From NCBI RefSeq assembly GCF_036588685.1, contig NC_086379.1, positions 13,935,862 to 13,999,861 of the forward strand: 64,000 nucleotides of DNA, written 5' to 3'. Shown piece after piece: positions 10,732-21,745 of the stretch. Each line of letters starts with the position of its first letter. The stretch's first letter is position 1. The position numbers and the translations under genes are program-made. The notes under the pieces are model-generated. The model saw only the letters and a program-made list of their open reading frames with translations, made no database searches and was not told the DNA's origin. This DNA is from Mytilus trossulus (lineage: Eukaryota; Mollusca; Bivalvia; Mytilida; Mytilidae).

Positions 10732-13407
10732 AAAAAGTCATGGTCAGATGAACCATGCCGTACAGATCTCTACAAATATCCCGTACACCAAATAAATATG
10801 TTCCGATCCTTAGAAACTGACAATTATAAAAGTTATGTAAAGCTAAACAAACGTATGTGCGGTCATAGATCAGACACTAACCTCAATGCTTACGACATTC
10901 TATACCAGCATTTCAATCAGCCCGACTATTCGATCGTTTCTATGACAGTTCGCATTATCGAAAAGATATACCATAGCTCTATCAATCCTAATCTTTCAAC
11001 GACTTTCCGTAGACAAAAAGAAGACTACTGGATTAGACAATTGGGAACTGCAACACCGTATGGCTGCAATGACAAAATTGATGGTATAGGTATTCTATAT
11101 AGTCCTTCGTGTAACTCGGTGAAAGTGATGAATATTTTCAACTCGACTCGTCGACGTGGACGCAGTCATGGTCATCGTCATTATACATCACCCTCTCTGC
11201 ATGATGGCTCTATTAATGACTTACTGCCATTCATACAAAAACCGTTAAGTATTCATCACATTCGCGCGAAACTTAATTCATTACCCCTTTCAAAACTTCA
11301 TTCTCTGTTCAATTTATGTTTGGAATCCACTGTTACAAACCCTCATTCAAACCAATACAAACTTCAAGCTATAATTTCGGATATTGCAAGTCACAGACCT
11401 TTCAAGCCAGTTTGCATGGGAAAAGATGAAAAAGAGAAAAGATCTTTTCTAAATATATTTCCTTTGCCAACATAGGTCTCGATGGCGTCAACCTAGGCAA
11501 TATCCTTCATCATAAATTAGTTCAAACGAAAATACCTCCTTATTTCAAAGACCAGTCTGTACCAATAATTTTTTATACCTATACCAAACCTATTGCAACT
11601 AAAATTTTCAATTACAAACGCATTTTGCAGGATCTCGATATTGACGACTTCAAGTCTAAACCTCCTAATTGCACTTGTGCTAGTTCCAAATTCACATATA
11701 ATCCTGCTGGCCACGTTATTACCGGTGACCTCAACATTGTTAATAACACTTCTCTACGAAATGTGTTATCTAAAGGTCCGAAATATCGTGAGCCTAAATC
11801 CATCAATTGGAAATACAACTTTAAAATTTTGATGGATTCAGTCGAGGATTATGCCAGGCAATGGACTAAGCGTGAGAATGAAGACGTAGACACTCTATCC
11901 GAATGGATTAAGGCAGTGAGGTCGTTAATACAAATCAGAATTAAGAAACTGAATGGGTCCATCAATGCCCATGCTACGTCAATCTTCAAAGACCCAAATG
12001 TTGCTAAACACCTATCCGACCTCAATGATAAATATGTTGTTGTCCCCGCAGACAAAGCCCCAAATAACATCGTTTTTGTCTGTAAAAGTATTTCATTATT
12101 TGCTTGATAAACGATTAGGTATATACAATTCACTTGGAAACTCAACATATACCCTCACGACACTTACCAAAGAGGAAATCCTGGATAATCATAGGTGTGT
12201 TCTTTGTTCCTTTGGTATTTCAACCAAAGATGAAGAACTGGATCTTCCATCACTGTATTGGATACCTAAACTACAAAAGTGTCCTTACAAACAACGGTAT
12301 ATTGCTGGGTCTTCCAAGTGCTCTACGAAACCCCTTTCTAAATTATTAACATCTATTTTATCAGCAATCAAAGACGGGCTTCAAAGTTATTGTGAAACTG
12401 CCTATTCTAGAGGTGGCGTGAATCAGATGTGGATACTTAAAAATTCCAAAGATCTTTTAGAGTACATACAATCTTACTCTCTTTCATCTTGTAACAGTAT
12501 TAAAACATTTGACTTTTCTACATTCCATTTGACTTTTCTACATTCCATTTGACTTTTCTACATTCCACATTCCAAACTAAAAGACAAATTAAAAAAGTTG
12601 GTATTACTTTGCTTCATAAAAAAGAATGGCCAACGTAGATACAAGTATCTTGTCTTAGGGAGGGATAAATCCTACCTTATAAAGAATCACTCTGATTCAA
12701 ACAAAAAATTCTCTGAAACCGATATTATCACGATGCTTGATTTCTTAATTAACAACATATTTGTTACGTTCGGAGGACGTGTTTTTGAACAGACTGTCGG
12801 CATCCCAATGGGAACAAAATGTGCCCCTCTACTTGCTGACTTGTTTCTTTATTATTATGAGGCTGACTTCATGCAGGAACTTCTTAGGAAGAAAGATAAG
12901 AAGTTAGCAATATCCTTTAACTCTACTTTCCGCTATATAGATGACGTTCTTTCACTAAACAATTTAAAATTTGGTGACTGTGTGGAACGCATTTATCCCA
13001 TCGAATTGGAGATAAAGGATACTACAGATACAGTTAAGTCGGCTTCATATCTTGACTTACGTCTAGAAATTGACAATTAGGGTCGGTTGAAGACCAAACT
13101 TTACGACAAAAGAGATGATTTCAGCTTTCCCATTTTGAACTTTCCATTTCTAAGTAGCAACATTCCAGCAGCACCTGCATACGGGGTATATATCTCCCAA
13201 TTGATACGATATTCCCGTGCTTGCATTTCCTATCATGATTTTCTTGATAGAGGGTTACTGCTCACAAGGGACCTATTAAACCAAGAGTTCCAAATGGGGA
13301 AGTTGAAATCATCCCTTCGTAAATTTTACGGACGCCATCACGAGTTGGTTGACCGTTATGGAATAACCGTTTCACAAATGATATCGGATATGTTCCTTGC
13401 GTCGTAA
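10732..13407 (+). pseudogene. Penelope-like retroelement (Naiad type) polyprotein, decayed
   Basis: Encodes the remains of a single long polyprotein. In order: an N-terminal region with a GIY-YIG-like tail (codons at 11008-11070, F-R-R-Q-K-E-D-Y-W-I..L-G-T..P-Y-G-C-N); a linker with the CxC motif C-T-C (11670-11678) followed by G-D-L-N-I-V..L-R..K-G-P-K-Y-R-E-P; then a reverse transcriptase with motif A F-D-F-S-T (12508), G-I-P-M-G-T (12799) and catalytic Y-I-D-D (12934-12945). Endonuclease before reverse transcriptase plus CxC is the published layout of Naiad/Chlamys elements. Damage: frame 1 passes to frame 3 between about 11415 and 11450, returns to frame 1 near 12085, a TGA at 12550 lies in a 20-bp triplication, and a TAG sits at 13078. 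The reading frame is open from 10732; the first ATG is at 10798 but the true start is probably lost. Inactive copy. Confidence 0.85.
12508..12567 (+). repeat. 20-bp tandem triplication inside the reverse transcriptase motif A
   Basis: The unit TTTGACTTTTCTACATTCCA occurs three times head to tail, starting at 12508, 12528 and 12548. It begins at the F-D-F-S-T codons that carry the first catalytic aspartate. Reading frame 1 hits TGA at 12550 within the third unit and then resumes downstream. Confidence 0.95.
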
Positions 13408-13735
13408 CTACAATCCCCTTCCCTTTCATGAATTTGACCTACCGAATTAGACTACTTACCGGATTTGTAATCACATAAGCAACACGACGGGTGCCGCATG
13501 TGGAGCAGGATCTGCAGGATCTGCATACCCTTCCGGAGCACCTGAGATCAACCCTAGGTTTTGGTGGGATTCGTGTTGTTTTTTCTTTAGTTTTCTATGT
13601 TGTGTCATGTGTACTATTGTTTTTCTGTCTGTCTTTTTCATTTTTAGCCATGGTGTTGTCAGTTTGTTTTAGATTTATGTCCCTTTTGTATCTTTCGTCC
13701 CTCTGTTATGCTTGGCCAATTAATTCGGAACATAA
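13408..13735 (+). mobile_element. 3' tail of the Penelope-like element
   Basis: Follows the terminal TAA. The text CACGACGGGTGCCGCATGTGG..CACCTGAGATCA and the T-rich run CTGTCTGTCTTTTTCATTTTTAGCCATGG recur as an orphan reverse copy at 25733-26015, and the T-rich part again at 38655-38795. I therefore treat it as element 3' UTR. The 86-residue ORF at 13491-13751 is probably a chance reading of this tail. Confidence 0.7.
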
Positions 13736-14062
13736 GGTCAAAAGTATATGAACCCTGACCGACAGCCAGACATAGACATCTTACTATCATTCAATAAATC
13801 AAACCCAATTGAAGTCATCATGGTCATATAAGAAACATGCAGACAGACATGAACAACATACACGAAACACCTATAGCATACAACAAAATGTATATATTCA
13901 AAAGGCCAAACAACATAAAACAAACATTGCCGAATGATGCATGATAACGAGTTCAATGATAGTTGAAACATTGCACAAGTCGAAAGTATACACCTTACAA
14001 TCATAACCAACTATTTTACAAACAACATGTTCACAAATGCCCAAATAATAATTTTAATGTAT
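13736..14062. other. Non-coding stretch, nothing recognised
   Basis: The 90-residue reverse ORF at 13738-14010 has a cysteine-rich, low-complexity composition and no known domain. No inverted ends or tandem structure were found. Confidence 0.4.
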
Positions 14063-14360
14063 TTGCGCGTCTGGCGTACTAAATTATAATCTTAGTACCT
14101 TTGATAGCTATTTCCATCACTGGGTCGATGCCATTGCTGTTGGACGTTTTGTCCCCGAGGGTATCATCAGCCCAGTATTCAACACTTTGATGTTGACATG
14201 AATATCAATAATGTGGTCATTTGATACAAATTTCTTCTTTACTAAACTTTGAATTTTTCGAAAAACTAAGGATAACCATAGTCGTATTTGGTACAACTTC
14301 TTTGAATTTTGGACCCTCCATGCTCTTCAACATTTAACTTGTTTGTCTTAAACCTATTGA
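14063..14360 (+). repeat. Repeat family D ('GCGTCTGGCGTA'), copy 1
   Basis: Begins near GCGCGTCTGGCGTACTAAAT and contains CACTGGGTCGATGCCATTGCTG, CCCCGAGGGTATCATCAGCCC, ACTTTGAATTTTTCGAAAAACTAAGG and CATGCTCTTCAAC. Related copies lie at 15630-16440, 18548-18870 (reverse) and 24558-24630 (partial). I recognise the family as abundant in mussels; its class is uncertain to me. Confidence 0.75.
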
Positions 14361-14449
14361 GGATGTTGACCTATCTAGCCTTTTTCAATATCAATAAAAA
14401 AATGTCAATTATCATATAATGGAATAATAATTTGAACGTCTTCGTAGCA

Positions 14450-14985
14450 TCAGATCTTTCACGGTCCTTTTCACGATCTTCAAAAATGCGGTACGTGATC
14501 TTTCACGATTCAAAAATTCAATTTTGTGTAGATAGTTCTTTATTTACTAAGTTTCAGATTATATTTATACAAAATAACTATGAAAACCGTTTAATCAATT
14601 CAAATACAATGCCCTTATTCTAATAAACGTAGTTTATCAAGTCGAATTTGTGAAACAAATCGTGTTTGGTTACATTTTGTATGTCATTGAAATGTCGAGA
14701 AGCAATCTGCCTTTTGTCGTTTTTTATGTACTATGTACTTTTGAAACTTGATATTCTGACATACTGATCATAATGTTGAACCGTTTTGACAGACAGTTTT
14801 ATTTTGTCGTAAATGGGTCTGTGTAATTAATTAAATTAGAATATTTACTAAACTTTCATATGTCTTCTCGATTAAATGTCTTTCACGATCCGTTACCAGA
14901 ACTTTCACGATCGTCTCTCAATATTTGACCGCCGTTAGATATTCTTTCACGATCATTTCTCTTGATAAACCGAATGACACCCGTG
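14450..14985 (-). repeat. Family E element (GATCGTGAAAG), copy 2, inverted
   Basis: Inverted relative to copy 1 at 8790-9313. Reverse-strand 11-mers occur at 14944, 14902 and 14880 at one end and 14500 (variant), 14468 and 14457 (variants) at the other. The two copies flank about 5.1 kb holding family A copy 2 and the Penelope-like element. Confidence 0.7.
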
Positions 14986-15574
14986 GTTTTGAGTACGTAA
15001 GTGCCCTTAAAAATCAAATTCCTGAGTAAAGAACGGAATAGTTCTGTGTATAATTCCTTAGTTAAGAACAAAAGTGCTCTCAAGGGTTATTAGTATGTGC
15101 TTAGACAACACAAGTGCTTGAAAGTTTTACACTATTCTGGTTGGTTGCTTTACTTTATCGTATGATAAACGTACTGGTGTAAAAGCATCTTACACAAAAT
15201 ATACGGAATATAAAAAAAAAGAATTGGAGAACGTTTGTTTTCTTTAAGATTGACAGTTCAAGTCTGAAGAACGCAAACATCTGGAAGAATTTACAACACC
15301 TGCTTTAAATACACACCTGATTTGAAAGGTGTTAGGAGCGTATATTCTCTGACAGAAATTACATTAACAATGCAAGTACTCTCTTAGATAAATTCGTAAT
15401 CAACCAATGGCAAGGTTATGAAAATATAAAAATGTATTCCTCCATCGTTCACAGAAGCTTAATTTCTTTGTCCACAAGGGATAGTCATACTAAATGTTCA
15501 TTTAACCTTTAATAGTTTGCATCAAAATAAATACATTCTGTATGAATAACTTTCAATGAACGATAAAACAATTT
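14986..15574. other. Non-coding stretch, nothing recognised
   Basis: No domain-bearing ORF, inverted ends or tandem structure. The text around 15262-15300 (ACGCAAACATCTGGAAGAA) loosely resembles 5287-5310, so it may be part of the same degenerate block seen at 5.2, 16.6 and 17.6 kb. Confidence 0.35.
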
Positions 15575-15796
15575 TTACGCGTTTGGCGTACCAAATCATA
15601 TTTTTGACAACATTTTAAGTGGTTCGAGTGTCAATGATGAGTCTTTTCTAGACGAAATGCGCGTCTGGCGTAAATATAAAATGTTAATCCTGGTATCTAT
15701 GATGAGTTTATTTGCAACCACTTGGTCGATGCCACTGCTGGTTGAGATTTATTTCCCCGAGGGTATCACCAATCCAGTAGTCAGCACTTCTGTGTA

Positions 15797-15807
15797 GACC
15801 TGAGTTA
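15797..15807. repeat. SINE target-site duplication, left
   Basis: GACCTGAGTTA; matched with one mismatch by GACTTGAGTTA at 16159-16169. Confidence 0.75.
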
Positions 15808-16158
15808 GTTTAAACATATTTATTTATAGTGGATTGGGAAACAAGTTTTGCAACTCATATAAATCCCTTTCCACTTTGCGGGTGCGAGTGCTGCCTTGTA
15901 GCGGCATTAGCCTACTCTTTTTCGAAATCTACAAGGGTGTCTTTAACGTGCAACATATTTGGCTCTCTCTTAACACGGGTCGGCCATTTATCGTCCCCGT
16001 CCGACGGACTATCATCGTTTCCTCAAGACCATACTTGCTAATGGTGTCAAGGGAGAGCCGAAAATTGAGTTCCTGAAATTTTCATCCCAAAAGGGAATCG
16101 AACCCGGAACCTTTTTGTTAGTAGTCCGATGCACTAACCACTACACCACGGCTCTCTT
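15808..16158 (-). mobile_element. tRNA-derived SINE (MetaSINE-like)
   Basis: A 351-bp element on the reverse strand. Its 5' head reads as a tRNA-related promoter: GAGAGCCGTGGTGTAGTGGTTAG with A-box TGGTGTAGTGG, then B-box GGTTCGATTCC within CCGGGTTCGATTCCC. The body contains GATGATAGTCCGTCGG, CCCGTGTTAAGAGAGAG and GCACGTTAAAGACACCC. The last resembles the conserved central domain of the metazoan MetaSINE superfamily, an attribution from memory. The element is bounded by an 11-bp target duplication with one mismatch and interrupts repeat family D. A headless second copy lies at 44143-44325. The overlapping forward ORFs at 15829-16076 are not genes. Confidence 0.85.
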
Positions 16159-16169
16159 GACTTGAGTTA
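16159..16169. repeat. SINE target-site duplication, right
   Basis: GACTTGAGTTA, partner of 15797-15807. Confidence 0.75.
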
Positions 16170-16449
16170 TCATTGATATGTTCATAATCATAAATTAACT
16201 GTTAACAAAACTTTGAATTTTGGAAAAACTAAGGCATTTCAACCGCAGGAAAAGATCACCTTAGCTGTATTTGGCAAAACTGTTAGAAATTTTGGCCCTC
16301 AATGCTCTTCAGTTTCATACTTTATTTGGCCTTTTAAAACATGTTTTGATTAGAACGTCACTGGTGAGTCTTTTTTAGACGAAACGCGTGTCTGACGTAA
16401 GTGTAAATTTTTAATCCTGGTATCTATGATGAGTTTATTTACATACTTT

Positions 16450-16611
16450 CTATACAAAAACAAATACGCATTTGGCATACCAAATGATAATGATAAGCCT
16501 GGTATATTTTTTTGTGTTTTAATGTCATTTGATCCGTTTCATGTTCATATCCTGAAATTAGTATCATTCGCCAACTTTGATCAAAAGTTTTGTGTTTAAA
16601 AATTGGTGCTT
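16450..16611 (+). repeat. Repeat family F, copy 1
   Basis: Shares CGCATTTGGCATACCAAA..AAGCCTGGTAT, TGTCATTTGATCCGTTTCATG, ATCCTGA and ATTCGCC with 19838-19960. It may be a subfamily of family D, since both open with a GCGTCTGGCG-like motif. Confidence 0.55.
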
Positions 16612-17170
16612 TGTACGTTGGAATTATAAGTTTCAAGCGGTTCTTTGAGACATAAAAAAAAAATTAAAATATTAGTGATAATCATTAAATATGCAAAAAG
16701 AGAAAGTTCAAATTGTCAATTCAATTATTTAAGAACTAATTCAAGGTTAATTGTAAAGCAAAACTTACAAACTCCCTCCATTTGATATATCAAGACGTGT
16801 TATCAATTGTCTTTTAGTTTCTGTATATTTCTAGCAAGTGTAACATACAGTTTGTTCCCTTATAATTAATACAAATCTTTTAAATCTGAAATGTGTTCGA
16901 GTGAATTCCTCAACACCAGCTGTACATGAACATTGAATATAGTTGTTTAGATGTTGTTGTTCTTAAATTTCTTTTACATAAATAACACAAGGCCATTAAT
17001 TGGCTTTCTTGTTTGAATATTACTTTGTCGGTTGTGCAAAAATGTGAAAAATATTTTTTGTTGCTTAACTTATGTATGAATATGCTTAACTTAACCTCTT
17101 GTTTGGTATTTCATCATCACAACAACTGCTGTGAATAATATCGAACTCACAACTTCAGTGTTAAAAAACT
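16612..17170 (+). repeat. Old direct duplication, copy 1
   Basis: Homologous to about 17608-18225: GTTGGAATTATAAGTTTCAAGCGG against GTTGAAATTATAAGTTTCAAACGG, then CCATTTGATAT, CTGAAATGT..TTCGAG..TTCCTCAACACCAGCTGTACA and GTATTTCATCATCACAACAACT. Gaps and substitutions are frequent, so the event is old. No coding sequence is visible. Confidence 0.6.
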
Positions 17171-17231
17171 AGTGAAACAGATGTTGAACAACGAAAATTT
17201 ATTTTTGCGCTGCAAAGCTCTGGGGAAAAGG

Positions 17232-17465
17232 CAATCCATACACACGTTTGTACAAAAGTAGGGACCCTCAGTGAACACGATGTCTTCATTGTTTATCTAC
17301 CTATCACTTATTTGTGAACACTGATTTATAGTTTTTCTACCGAAGATCAGGGTGTTCATTCCAAGCTATCCAGCTACCTCCACAAATGAAAAAGGGTCGC
17401 ATTGAAAAAGCAAATAGGACTGAAAGTGACGTTTAACATCAAATTATTAATCAACTAATGTTCAA
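17232..17465 (+). repeat. SINE-like core, copy 2
   Basis: Related to 7985-8225: ATACACACGTTTGTACAAAAGTA, CAGTGAACACGATGTC, GTTTATCTACC, CTACCTCCACAAATGAAAA and CAAATAGGACTGAAAGTGACG, then TTTAACATCAAA. The AAAGTGACGTTTAACATCAAA ending is the best preserved example of the molluscan SINE tail in this window. Confidence 0.55.
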
Positions 17466-17607
17466 AAATATATTTACAATTGCTGTTTTCAGGACGAAAG
17501 ATCACACGTCACACAAACCACCCATGAGGAAGGTCCAGTATGTACATATTCTAACATTCAAATCATTCGCAAACTTCAGTAAACAATTCAATATAAATAT
17601 GTAAGAT

Positions 17608-18225
17608 GGTGCTGTTTACGTTGAAATTATAAGTTTCAAACGGTTATTTGAGCTACAGGAAAATTATCATATTTTAAAAGTAATAATCATTAAATTTACA
17701 AATGGGGAAAAATCAAATCATCAGTTTATATTTTTAAGGTTAAATGTGAAACAAAACTAACGAACTTTCGCCATTTGATATGCAAAGATTAGAAGTCAAC
17801 GGCGTTATGACATCTAGTTTTTCTAATTTTTGGGCATGTGTTTTTTTACACATATATTTCCTTGAAAAACTAATTAAAATCATTTATTTCTGAAATGTTT
17901 TCTAGCAATTCCACAACAACAGATGTGTATTTCTATAGAAAGCATGAAAAATCGATCAAAAACGTCTTCAAAATTGTCTTAAAATCATCAAATACCAAAT
18001 ACCAATTAAGATTTACTGTTTTTTTAGAAAATAGCCTATAAAAAAAGACTGTCAATGTGTTGTTGTTATTTACATTTTTTATAAATTGAGATCAAATAAT
18101 ACCATTAACTTGTTTTTTTTTCATATATCAACTGTTTACAGTGACCTTGCTTATTACCAAATGATTACAACGGTTGTTTTTTTGTATTTCATAATCACGA
18201 AAACTACTCTTTTTAATGTGAATCC
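17608..18225 (+). repeat. Old direct duplication, copy 2
   Basis: Partner of 16612-17170, about 1 kb downstream in the same orientation. Shared landmarks are listed there. Confidence 0.6.
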
Positions 18226-18547
18226 ATATAGGGACTCGACGTTTCAATAACATTCAAACTTTTTTTACAAACAATTGACCACCTTATGATTAGTAAGGAG
18301 ACACAAACACGGCTATTTTAACAGATTTGGACAACATCATAGTTTCATTTTAAAACTGTGTTCGATACTATGTGAATAATCCCGTGGTTGCTCTAATGCA
18401 AGAAAATTGAAACTCTCCGGCAAATAGTTCATATCCGTCCCACACGTGCTTCGCAATACTTAAGTTCAATTACTTGAAATGACATGAGGTCAAGAAAATC
18501 CAAGAATATTGACCTCTGTGAAAGGCGATACATAAACTGTTAATAAA

Positions 18548-18870
18548 TAAACTCATCGTAGATACCAGGACCAAATTAAGTATATACGCCACACGCGCGC
18601 CTCGTCCACAAAAGACCCACCAGTGACGATCGAATCCAAAACAAAATAAAAAGGCCAAATAAAGTACGGAGTTGAAGAGCATTGAGGACCAAAATTCCCA
18701 ACAGTTTTGCCAAATACAGCCAAGGTAATCTATGCCTGAGGTAGAAAAGCCTTTGTATTTAAAAAAAACTCAAAATTTTGCAAACAGTAAATCTACAAAT
18801 ATAACCATATCAATGACAATTCATGTCAGCACAAAAAGTGCTGACTACTGGGCTTGTGATACCCTCAAAT
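18548..18870 (-). repeat. Repeat family D, copy 3
   Basis: The reverse complement carries the family landmarks: GTGCTGACATGAATTGTCATTG, TTTTGAGTTTTTTTTAAAT, TACCTTGGCTGTATTTGGC, CTCAATGCTCTTCAAC and the GACGAGGCGCGCGTGTGGCGTA end. Confidence 0.7.
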
Positions 18871-18974
18871 ATATTACTATCATGTCGTTTAAACTTTAGA
18901 GTAGTGGCCTTCCTTTCTTGCAATTCCCCAGCTTTGAATATCGATCTAGTCATACGAAAAATAATGTAAAATAA

Positions 18975-19405
18975 ATTATTTAAAGTTTGATATGTAACAA
19001 ACATTCCGATCAATTTAATTATAGAAGGAAGTACTTATTAAAAGTATCCAATATCACTATGAATTATATATAAATTGAAATAGAGTAGTGTTTGTTACTG
19101 TTTGTAGTAAACAGTCAATACACACTTGTATTTGAAGTATAAATCCTTGGCCGTGTGGTCTACATTATTTGTCTGCCGATCTCTAGTTTTGTTAAAACTG
19201 AGATTATTAGTAGAAAACCCGCACATGACAAGTGCACTAGACTCCAAATTGTTATTGACTATGTCTGCCAGTTGTCATAAAGAAGGTCGTTAGTACCATC
19301 CCGGCTATCCGGCTTTATCGACCAATCGAAACGGGTTGCTACGAAAATTGTGGGATAGAGAGTGATGTTAAGCACCAAATAATCACTGCAAGTAATCAAT
19401 GTACA
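18975..19405 (+). repeat. Old duplicated block with SINE-like core, copy 3
   Basis: Homologous to 7870-8260: TTTAAAGTTTGATATGTAAC, CCGATCAATTTAATTATAGAAGGAA, ACTATGAATTATA, then CAATACACACTTGTAT and CGGGTTGCTACGAAAATTGTGGG to GTTAAGCACCAAATAATCA. The shared flank outside the SINE-like core shows duplication of a larger block. Confidence 0.55.
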
Positions 19406-19837
19406 AACGTATAATTCATTTCAATCTTCTTTTAAACATGCCAAGATCGACATGAACGTGTAGATTTACGGACAAAAATACAGTTCCTTTTTATTCAAGA
19501 AAATTTCGATCTTTGATATTCTAAAATTTTATTAAAATTTTAAATCGGACTTTTAAAACAATTTAGAAATATCATTTTACCTCGAAAATATGAATTAAAG
19601 CGTATTTCAATTTTGACTGTTAAAACTCAAATGTGTATGTGCATTTGTCTGAGATATAAACAAAAGAAACAAGGCAGTTGATTAAGCATGTATAGACAAA
19701 GACATGAGCTTTCTTAATAAAGTGCATAATATGTATAAATAACAACAACACTTGTGCACGTCAAATGTAATTTGTCCAATACCTGCACATCCTAATAGTT
19801 TTACAAAAAGAAGCATTTAATTCTTAATCTTACATTG

Positions 19838-20018
19838 AAATAATGTTCACGCGTCTGGTGCACCAAAATGTAAGCCTGATATCTTTGGTGTGTGTTATGT
19901 CATTTGATCCGTTACATGAACAAATCCTGATATACATAAACGAATTATTCGCCCCCTTCAACATGTACTTGTGAAATAGTTTGTTTTCTATAGGAATTAT
20001 ATATATATATATATATAA
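19838..20018 (+). repeat. Repeat family F, copy 2, with (TA)n
   Basis: Contains CACGCGTCTGGTGCACCAAAATG, AAGCCTGATATCTTTGG and TGTCATTTGATCCGTTACATG, ending in ATTCGCCC. It is followed by a pure TA run of about 20 bp near 19998-20017. Confidence 0.55.
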
Positions 20019-21745
20019 GGGATGCATTGCTGAAATACATAAATGTGCACACGCTGAAATGTTTTCCTGTTTTATTTATAATTCAATTTATGTTGAAAAT
20101 TTGGGTTATTAAATTTTCAATAACATGTTTCAAATAAACTTAACCTTATCATTGGTCTGTAAAAATGTTGTCAAGGTTAGATCACCCATGTCAAATATAC
20201 ATGTACACGTAACAATCATTCCATACACCAAATATAGTTGACCTGATGCCTATATCATTTTAGATACAATTTGGACAAAGCAATGTTCGCCTTGTTGATT
20301 TATCCATGAAATGAAGTCGAGGTGAAGTGACCCCTGCTTGACAGACAATGTCATGTAGATGTTTCAAGGAACCCATGAATACCAAACAAATTTCCAATAG
20401 GTGAGTATTGTACATGATGAAAACTTTATTTTTAAGAAGTCACCGAATCAGGACGCTTCCGCGTAACATACATGTAAGGTATCTGTATACAACATGTACA
20501 AGGTATAAAGCATCCAGCACGCAGGTATTCTACCTTCTGAAACATAAAGCTTCATTTAAATAATTGACGTCGTCGCAAGATTGTAAACATTGTGTCTCAA
20601 TTCCTACGACTTTTGTCGCTGGCAAGATGAAAAAAAAACATATTTAGAAATAATCATGAACAAATTAAATTGGGAAAATTAACCTTTCAATCCTTTATTA
20701 GAAATAAAGCAATACTTACCATTACAAGCCATTTGAAATACTTATTCATTTGTGTAATAATGCACGATTTCGATATTGATTGTTTGCCTTTTATAACACC
20801 TGTTACACCATCAATATAAATTTAATATACTTGTTGAACCTAATATTTTCCGTACAACTGAGGTATGATGAACTATACTTTAACTGTTTTAAACACTTAG
20901 AATACAAAAAATATATATTTTTTTTAATTTTCTGATAAATTATAGAATTAATTCCTTCAAAATAGGTATACATTTATTAAATAGAATGCACTTGAAATCG
21001 ATGATGATGATGGATGGCAGTTTAATATCGAGCTGTAAATTAAATGCAAATCTAAACCGATTACATGATATAATAGTATAAGTAAAGTTATAAGGGCATC
21101 TGATATACTTACAGGGAAGGTAAGACGTTGCTAAGGTAAAATATTATTTGAGCGACGTTTAACTTTGACACATCAAGAAAAGATGCATTGTTTAACTGTT
21201 TTGTATGCTTTTAACTGATTTAACTTGAAAACCAGTACATTGATCACTCTTTTTAAATAGCATTAGGTTTGATTATGTATGAATTTTAAGGTTATTTGAT
21301 TTCCAAAAATGTTGAAACCTTGATTGAAATAAATTATTTCCATAGAATTGTCTATCGCGCTACTCGGGCAAAAACAATCACGAATATAATGCCTACACAT
21401 GTTAAAAATACAATAAAGTATAGCTTGCATCAATTATTTCTTAAATTAAAAACAAATCAATTAAAACAAAACAAAAAAAAACAAAAAAAAATCTCAATAA
21501 GAAAGCGAAAAAAAATAGCTACATATTGGACGGCGAATGGGAATGTGCGAATTTTTGCAACGAATTTAGCCGGCCTATTACAGGAGATTGTTTACGCATG
21601 CAGGAATGATGAATATGTTTCAGTACAACTTATGTTGAAAACTGAGTGCTTAATCTATTAATCTTCGAAGACATATGAAAAACATTAATGTACAGCAGCA
21701 ACAACAACAATAACAACAGAAACCAGATGCTCCGCAGGGCGTAGC
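20019..21745. other. AT-rich non-coding DNA
   Basis: No supported gene. The longest ORF (21296-21661, forward, about 121 residues) opens with TTG, contains a lysine/asparagine homopolymer from A-runs and has no domain. I see no splice pattern or inverted ends. Confidence 0.5.

Larger units (their letters stand above)
15630..16440 (+). repeat. Repeat family D, copy 2, split by a SINE
   Basis: The left part (15630-15807) has GTCAATGATGAGTCTTTTCTAG, GCGCGTCTGGCGTA, GGTCGATGCCACTGCTGG and CCCCGAGGGTATCACC. The right part (16159-16440) resumes with AACTTTGAATTTTGGAAAAA, CTCAATGCTCTTCA and a second GACGAAACGCGTGTCTGACGTA. The interruption is the SINE at 15808-16158. A GCGTTTGGCGTACC fragment just upstream (15578) may be a further partial copy. 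Confidence 0.75.

Noticed and set aside
12550..12552. In-frame TGA in the reverse transcriptase as a selenocysteine codon
   Set aside because: Some clam Naiad elements do use selenocysteine, but this TGA is created by the 20-bp triplication and does not replace a conserved cysteine.
16085..16155. A functional tRNA gene on the reverse strand
   Set aside because: A- and B-box are present, but the sequence continues into a SINE body with target duplications, and the expected cloverleaf stems are not evident.
21296..21661. 121-residue forward ORF
   Set aside because: Opens with TTG, is built on A-runs coding for lysine and asparagine, and has no domain or splice context.
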